Positions 58,093-64,000 of a stretch of DNA of 64,000 bases are shown in pieces; the stretch's first letter is position 1, and every line of letters starts with the position of its first letter. The stretch is from Glebionis coronaria. Its lineage: Eukaryota; Streptophyta; Magnoliopsida; Asterales; Asteraceae. The position numbers and the translations under genes were made by a program. The notes beneath the pieces were generated by a model. The model was not told the origin of the DNA. It made no database searches and was given only the letters and a program-made list of their open reading frames with translations. The DNA is taken from assembly GCA_025667525.1 (NCBI GenBank), contig JANFOE010000191.1, positions 1,736,001 to 1,800,000 of the forward strand. Direction: 5' to 3'.

Positions 58093-59737
58093 CCCCTTCA
58101 TTTTACTGTATTTGGTATCCGTTTTCTTCTTATTGTTATAATGTCAAATTATAGTTAGAGTTGCATTTTCCTTTTAAAAAGTTTGTAATGCTGTTTTGAT
58201 TTAATAAAAATTAATATTTCTGTTTTAATCTTGTTGTCTCTTCAGTTATTTTTCTAAGTGATAATTGCAATCTAAATCTATAAGGTGGTATTATATTTTG
58301 ATTATTCATATAAGCTTAAACAATAGCTATTGTGGATGATTAAGTTAGAAAAAGGGATATGTTTATCCCCACTGGATGAACACTTAAAATAAGTTGCTGG
58401 TTCGAATTTATGTTAATAGTTCAAAGGCGTGATTTCTAAGTCAGCTCAGCGCTGGACTTCTTCACCAACGGTTATCATCATTTAATATGGTTAAGCACTA
58501 TTTCGTTATTCTGAAATATTAGAGTAATAATTGTTAGTTAATTATTTGAAGTATGATTATGCTGATTTAAGTTGGAATTTATGAAATTCGATATATTAAT
58601 GATATAGATCTGTTTTGTTTGGGTTCACTCATTTGAATAGCTTGTCATATTGTTCTTTTAGATCTTGTTGTTGTTTGTTTATGAACATGAATCTGTTTAA
58701 ATTGGATTTGATAACTGCTACTATGCTAAGATTGTATGAATCTGGTTATTCACGATTTATAAAGTTTTCTAAACCTGTTTAATTTCTGTTTGAATGATCA
58801 CATATAGTTCTGAGATGGCTTCGTATGGTAATAAATCTGTTAGATCTGTTATTTTTGGATTTTGACTGTGTGTCTGCTGTTATTGAATAGAGCTTGCTGT
58901 AAGTTGATGGTTATTTAGAAACTTGGGAAATCTGATTTGATATAAGGAATTTGGATTTGTCTCTCTAAATGCTTTTTGGCTATTGTAGTTAGTAATAAAT
59001 ATGAATTAATATGAGATTGAGGTTTAATATGTTTCTGATTGATTAATACTAGTTGTTATTGATTTATTGTTTGTTAGAATCTGAATAAGATCATGGCAAT
59101 GGTTGTTTATGCCGTGGTTGAGTTGATTCGAGCTATTATCATTGTTATGCGTATTTATTTTTAAAAGATTTGATTGATATCAACTTCCTTCTATTGTTTA
59201 CGGCTGATAAATTGTTTAATGCTGATATATGTTGCTTATTGGTTCACTTGTTGCTGCATTTAAGATAACTATAAAAGGAACTGAATTAATCTTTGCTAAT
59301 GACTGAGTTAATCTGCTTTTTGCTTGCTGTGATCTTTCACCGCTGCTGTTATGATTTCAATTTGTTGTATTGATGTTGCATTGGCTGTTAGAATGCTTGA
59401 TGATGTTAAACTATTTTGTTCATTTGCTGTATTGTTATCGTTAAATGCTTGTTGCTGAGTTAGAGTGAGATCTGTGTCACAGACTTGTTACTGTTGTGTT
59501 TACGAGTTGCCTTCATAAATTTATACTGCTGATTAATTTGATTTAGCTATAATCTAATTGCTTGCCTGATTCTTTTTATTGCTGTTGTAATCTAGATTAA
59601 TATGATTTTGCTTTTTTGCTTTTTTGAATTTGTTACTGCTTTATTAATGATGGATGCTTGTTTTATGTCTGTTTCCTTAACTGATTAAAGTAGTGGTAAA
59701 ATAGTGTTACTCGTTTACTGTATAAAATTTGTCACTT

Positions 59738-59804
59738 GCAGGTCTCGAACTCGAGACCTGCCCTTCACCTGTTAAACGACTCAACCAACTGAGCCACCTC
59801 AATG
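59738..59804 (-). other. tRNA-derived sequence inside the solo LTR
   Basis: On the minus strand it reads GAGGTGGCTCAGTTGGTTGAG (D-arm with A-box), then about 25 nt, then GGTCTCGAGTTCGAGACC (T-arm with TTCGA loop). It is 67 nt long, slightly short for a tRNA, and the anticodon stem is weak. It is probably a tRNA-derived relic captured by the LTR, not a functional tRNA. Confidence 0.55.
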
Positions 59805-60385
59805 TTCTGTTAAATCAATGCATTAACAGTTTTATATTAGGTGTAGATTTAACTTTCATATATATAATTGAAACGTTTTTCTTACATTACTTAGTTTTAA
59901 AGTAATAAAATAATAAAAAAATAAATATGTAAATACTTTCTTTCAAAAATTGTTTATTTAAACTAATAATAAAATAAATAAAGTAAAAAAATATAAATAA
60001 AAATAGTGTTCAAGTTAATTATATTTTTGTCTTGTTTCACGTTATTTAAAAGTTTAGTGTTTTTAGTCTCGTCATTTAAGTTTCCGTATCATTGAATTTT
60101 AGTTAAAACAATAATAAATTAATTGGGTAAACGGTTCATGCACTTTTAAAATTTGTAGTATTATTTTAGATAAAAACCGAAGCCAATTCAAATCAACTGT
60201 CCTAATCAAAACGAAAGTCTCAAATTCAAAATTTCTTCGTGTACAACGAACCGGGATCACTCTCGTGTTTAATTAATCGGTCTTTGGCTTTTAGATTATT
60301 ACTTTTTCCTAAAGGTAATTTTCTTAGTTTGCTCTATAACTTATTATATTAAAATACACCGACAAGTTTCCCACACATCAAAAGG

Positions 60386-60640
60386 CGCATTGGCAACAGG
60401 TACTGTGAATATCATGATGAGAAGGGACACACTACGAATGAATATATTCAGCGGCAGAAACATATCGAGAATATGGTAAAAGAAGGCAAGCTAAAATACC
60501 TTGTCAAAGAAACCGTGGAGGATAGGAAACCAAAAACCGCTAACGCAAATGTTTACATGGTAGAAGCGTGGCAGCGATGGACAAAGCAAAAGGTGAGCCA
60601 AAAATTCTCGAAAGGAAGAGAAATCTCTTCCCCCCACTAG
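60386..60640 (+). pseudogene. gag: Element C gag C-terminus with zinc finger
   Basis: This continues gag after the solo LTR: R-I-G-N-R-Y-C-E-Y-H-D-E-K-G-H-T-T-N-E-Y. The last ligand of the expected C-x2-H-x4-H-x4-C finger is Y instead of C. A helical K/E-rich segment follows (HIENMVKEGKLKYLVKE). A TAG at 60638-60640 ends the frame. Confidence 0.8.
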
Positions 60641-61684
60641 CGCGAGGAATGTGGTAGAAGGTACGTTAGTGATAGAAATAAATATCGGTGAACACAATAT
60701 ACATCGTATGTATGTCGATGGAGGCTCATCTACAGAAATAATGTATGAACACTGTTTCCTGAAACTTAGCGCAAAAGTAAGGAGCGAGATGGTATCTGCA
60801 ACCTCACCGCTCATAGGATTCAATGGAGAAGCGGTGTAGCCTTTAGACCAACTAAATCTAGTAGTGAAAGTGGGAAGTGACGAACATTCGACAAAGGTCT
60901 CAATGAACTTCCTGATAATACGTTCACCATCGCAGTATAATGGAATCATTGGGCGACCTTCCATACTTGCAATGCGAGCAGTACCTTCTACGACCGATGG
61001 TATGATGAAGTTCCCAGTGGAGGGAGGAATCGTAATGATCTTCAACAGAGCCATCGCAATCCCAGAGTGCAACACGATTACGGAACCCCCTCGGGTTACA
61101 ACGGAACCCAGGATAGATTCACCGCCAAACCTAAAAGTGGTATTCCATCCACAATATCCGGATCAAGAGATAACGATTGGAGGGACATTGTCTGACAAAG
61201 GAAAGGCTGACATGCGCCACCTCTTAAAGGATAACCTATACATCTTCGCGTGGGGACCAAAAGACATAACGGGGGTACCACGGTCAATAGCCAAACACAA
61301 GCTGCAAATCTGCGAAGGATATCCACCAGTCAGGCAAAAGAAAAGAGGACAGGCTCTAGAGCGCATCAAGGTGATACTTGAGGAAGTGAAGAAACTAGTG
61401 GATGCAGGAATCATGCGAGAAGTCTACTACCATGATTGGCTCGCTAACCCAGTGATGGTTAAAAAAACATGATGGCAGCCGGCGCATGTGTGTTGACTTC
61501 ACAGACCTCAATAAAGCTTTTCCCCAAGACTGCTATCCACTCCCAGAGATAGATTGGAAGATAGAATCGCAATGCATATATCCTTTTAAATGCTTCCTAG
61601 ACGCATACAAGGGATACCACCAGATACAAATGGCAGAGCAAGACAAAGAAAAAACGACATTTCATACCAGTCAGGGTGTGTATT
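60641..61684 (+). pseudogene. pol: Element C protease and N-terminal RT, broken and cut by element G
   Basis: Protease is in the frame open at 60651: M-Y-V-D-G-G-S-S-T-E-I-M-Y-E-H, with D-G-G-S where retropepsins have D-T/S-G, as I recall for Tat-type elements. A TAG at 60837-60839 interrupts it. The next open stretch (60864-61472) has I-I-G-R-P-S, then RT-proximal sequence (GYPPVRQKKRGQALERIK, then AGIMREVYYHDWLANPVMVKK). An extra A in the A run at 61464-61470 shifts the frame. RT continues (MCVDFTDLNKAFPQDCYPLPEID, CFLDAYKGYHQIQM) until 61684. The catalytic Y-x-D-D region is beyond the insertion. Confidence 0.85.
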
Positions 61685-64000
61685 TGATGAGACTGCTTTT
61701 ATACATAGTCTCATCATCCAAAACGGGCATAAAATGCTTAAAATATCATAAAAAGTGCCAAATATATGCTTGTGTTTGTTCAATGTATATTTTAGGTACG
61801 GATATTGAGAAAATGGCAAAAGATCATAAGAAACAAGCAAAAATGAACACAGGAAACGAAGTCGCATAATGAACCGGGCCCTAGAGTTGATTTTTAAAGA
61901 AAAACCCTTGAAGAATTGAAGATTGTAAAATAAGGGTCCTTCATTATTGAAGAATTGTCACTTTAAACCCTTGTATATTCATAATTACAAGTTTGGTCCT
62001 TAAAGTTTGTCAAAATTACAAAAAGGACCCTCAACTTTGACGAATTGGCAAGAATGGTCCCTCAATTATGAAGACTTGTCAGTATTAGTCCTCCACAAAG
62101 TTAACAATACAAGTCAAGACCTTGAAGATTGAAGACATTACAAGTTTGGTCCTTCAAATATCATCAAATGGCAAAACAAGTCCTTGAAATCCCTTTGCAA
62201 AACTTTTTGTGGCAAAAGTGTGAAAAACAAAAGTTTATTTACAAAGGAATCTGATTTGTGCATGTTTAAACCAAAAATGAAAGGAAGAAAAGAAGTAAGG
62301 GACCAAAGCTGGCAGACAACAATAGTTACCTTAACCAACCAACACCCACCACGTGTCCTACTATCTCCATTCAACCAATCACAACACTCCTACTTGCCAC
62401 CTCACCAATCCACTCAGCCGAGTTTATAACTAACTTAAATTAGTTATTAATAAACACGTGCTAAACACAAATTCAAACACAAATCCAGATTAAACTCCAC
62501 TATTCACAACATGAACACAAATTAGGGGTTTGAGTTTAAGCAACAATTAGACTTCCATCACCTCCAGATTTGAGATTAAGGGTGCACTAAACAAAACCCA
62601 ACTCTTAAACCCCATGCCACATCACTCACAAGCTCACATGATATACCCCTGCTTCATACTTTTAGGGAAAATGCCAAAACCTGTCAAGGAATCAACAAAC
62701 CACAAAGCATCTTTGTTTCTAAGCTTCCTTGGAGCCCTTGGATCAAATTGCAACCACCTACATCCTCATAAGACGCCAAGAAGACTTCACATGTTATCAA
62801 GAAAATTCAAACTGCAAGGGCAAATTTGGAAGATCATATGCTAGGGTTTCCTTTATTTTTTAGCTTCTTAGCTTTCATTGTAGCCTATATAAAGGCATAG
62901 GACTCATACATTGTTCTTTGTTCTTGGATTCCTAGGTCAAAACTTTGTAAATCCTTATTTCAAATGAATAAAAAAGTGTGAAAGTTTATGACGAATTCCA
63001 AGTTCCAATTTACTTATTCTATTTTTGTTTACATGTGATGAGTTTATGTTTGAACTCTCAAAGATTGAATTGAGTTTTATGCAAGTTTGCAAAAGTTTTA
63101 TAAAACCTTAATTTTTTTCTAAGTCTTGTTCAAGCACTTGAACTTTTTGGGCTATAAGCTGATCATAACACCCTAATAAAGAGTTTATCAAGGTGTTGTG
63201 AGGTTTGTGGTTTGGGAAGGATCAAGGGGTGGGGTACAAGCTTGAAAAGGTCTTGGTCATTTTCCATTTCTCCTTTATTAATCTGTAATTTATAACCTTG
63301 TTGTTCTTAGCAGCTTATTGGAAGCTTGTACCTTGTTAAGCTAGGCACATAAGCTCTAATATTCGTGAGTGTGGATGTACATTCATGAGGTTTAAGCCTT
63401 CTTTCTAAAAATCTGTTGAAAAAGTGGTTTTTTGTGATTTTGTGATCTGCTATTGTACGTGTTGTTGTTGTGGCTTAAATCTTGTTAATACTGCATGATA
63501 TTGTTGATATGATGCTAGATTAGGCTTGGGTAAACTTGTTAAACACTTTTACTTTGTTAAATCTTAGATTAAAAAGTAAAAGGGGTGTTTGGGTCTACTG
63601 CTATAAGGTTCTTAGTTGATTTTAAGTTAGGATTTAAGGTTGTTAAGTGTTGGTATCTGTTTATTAAGTGTTTGTATGCTTTTATCTGCAAGTTTTATGC
63701 ATTGAACGTCAAATCTGAATCTTTGCCATAACCTGCTTGTTTTAGCCTGTTTTGATCTAAAATCTTGGGAACACTTAGTGTGTATGCATGTTTAGGATTA
63801 AAAGGTGCTTAAACAAAGTTTTTGTAAGCTGATTAATAGATTTGAGGGTTTAAATTTGGATCTGTGTTCAAGTATATTAGCAAAGTCACTTTGAGTTCAT
63901 CATTTGTTCATCAGTTAACTCACATAGCTTGAATCTTGGTCTAATCTTTAAACCAGTGTTTGAAAAGAGTTTATTTATGCTTATTTAAGTCTATTATAGC
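61685..64000 (+). mobile_element. Element G: LTR start, running off the window
   Basis: It starts TGATGAGACTG inside C's RT after flank GTATT (61680-61684, candidate TSD with the partner off window). The tip stem is 9 bp (GATGAGACT 61686-61694 / AGTCTCATC 61707-61715). Seven GGTCC/AGTCC/GGACC phrases occur at 61934-62190. TATATAAAG at 62886-62894 is a likely TATA box. The first part resembles D's LTR and the rest resembles A's. It could be a full element or a solo LTR; the window ends too early to say. Confidence 0.85.

Larger units (their letters stand above)
57177..60380 (+). mobile_element. Solo LTR of a third Ty3 family
   Basis: This 3204-bp LTR starts TGATATGAG and ends CCACACATCA, with a 5-bp duplication on both sides. 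It has no internal second LTR, primer site or coding region, so it is a solo LTR left by LTR-LTR recombination. It has a perfect 10-bp tip stem (57177-57186/57193-57202) and TATAAAAC at 58085-58092. A TTGCTG-rich stretch runs through about 58550-59700, and a tRNA-like segment is near the 3' end. The 77-codon ORF at 57442 has no recognisable domain. Confidence 0.92.

Noticed and set aside
59738..59804. A functional tRNA gene on the minus strand.
   Set aside because: A-box and B-box-like parts are present, but the anticodon arm and acceptor stem do not form well and it is inside an LTR; kept only as a tRNA-derived relic.

Overview
The window is repeat DNA from a plant nuclear genome. I see no host protein-coding gene. 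Wording of several proteins (the Athila-type gag N-terminus, the Copia gag segment with a W-x-P-T-G-R-T-F-T motif, CxxCGGxxH knuckles) matches what I remember of Asteraceae retroelements, especially the Tanacetum/Artemisia group. That placement is from memory, not from a search.

The whole 64 kb is a stack of LTR retrotransposons inserted into one another, resolvable because LTR ends and 5-bp target duplications (TSDs) are visible. From outside in: (C) a decayed Ty3 Tat/Retrand-like element, 56496-61684, itself cut by a solo LTR (57177-60380, TSD AAAGG) and by a further LTR (61685-end). (D) The 3' half of a non-autonomous Athila-like element, 50051-56495, inserted in C's gag. (A) An Athila element, 1-50050 (5' end off the window), inserted in D. 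(E) A second Athila element, 2886-40056, inserted in A's gag with TSD GTCTT. (F) A reverse-strand Athila-like element, 4165-18331, inserted in E's 5' LTR with TSD TAAGT. (K) A Copia element, 22060-28767, inserted in E's gag with TSD GTTTC. By-eye LTR divergence falls in the expected order: A about 5%, E and F about 2.5%, K about 1.2%.

A and E are broken copies of an autonomous element: leader with tRNA-Asp-type primer site, gag with zinc knuckle, protease, RT, RNase H, integrase, about 2 kb of conserved post-pol non-coding DNA, polypurine tract, and LTRs of 3.7-3.9 kb. F keeps leader, gag, protease, post-pol block and LTRs. Its RT, RNase H and integrase are replaced by an unrelated C-terminal region, and it retains an uninterrupted ORF of about 1108 codons while A and E are full of stops. 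K has a frameshifted gag and no pol; in pol's place lies a roughly 1-kb array of about 150-bp units built from hairpins whose arms co-vary between units.

The most interesting signals are K's co-varying hairpin array, F's gag-protease fusion protein, and the small cis structures (LTR-tip stem, leader stem, post-pol double stem) kept by autonomous and non-autonomous elements alike. F and D plausibly depend on RT and integrase supplied in trans by elements like A and E, with the shared cis structures serving as recognition signals. That dependence is inference.
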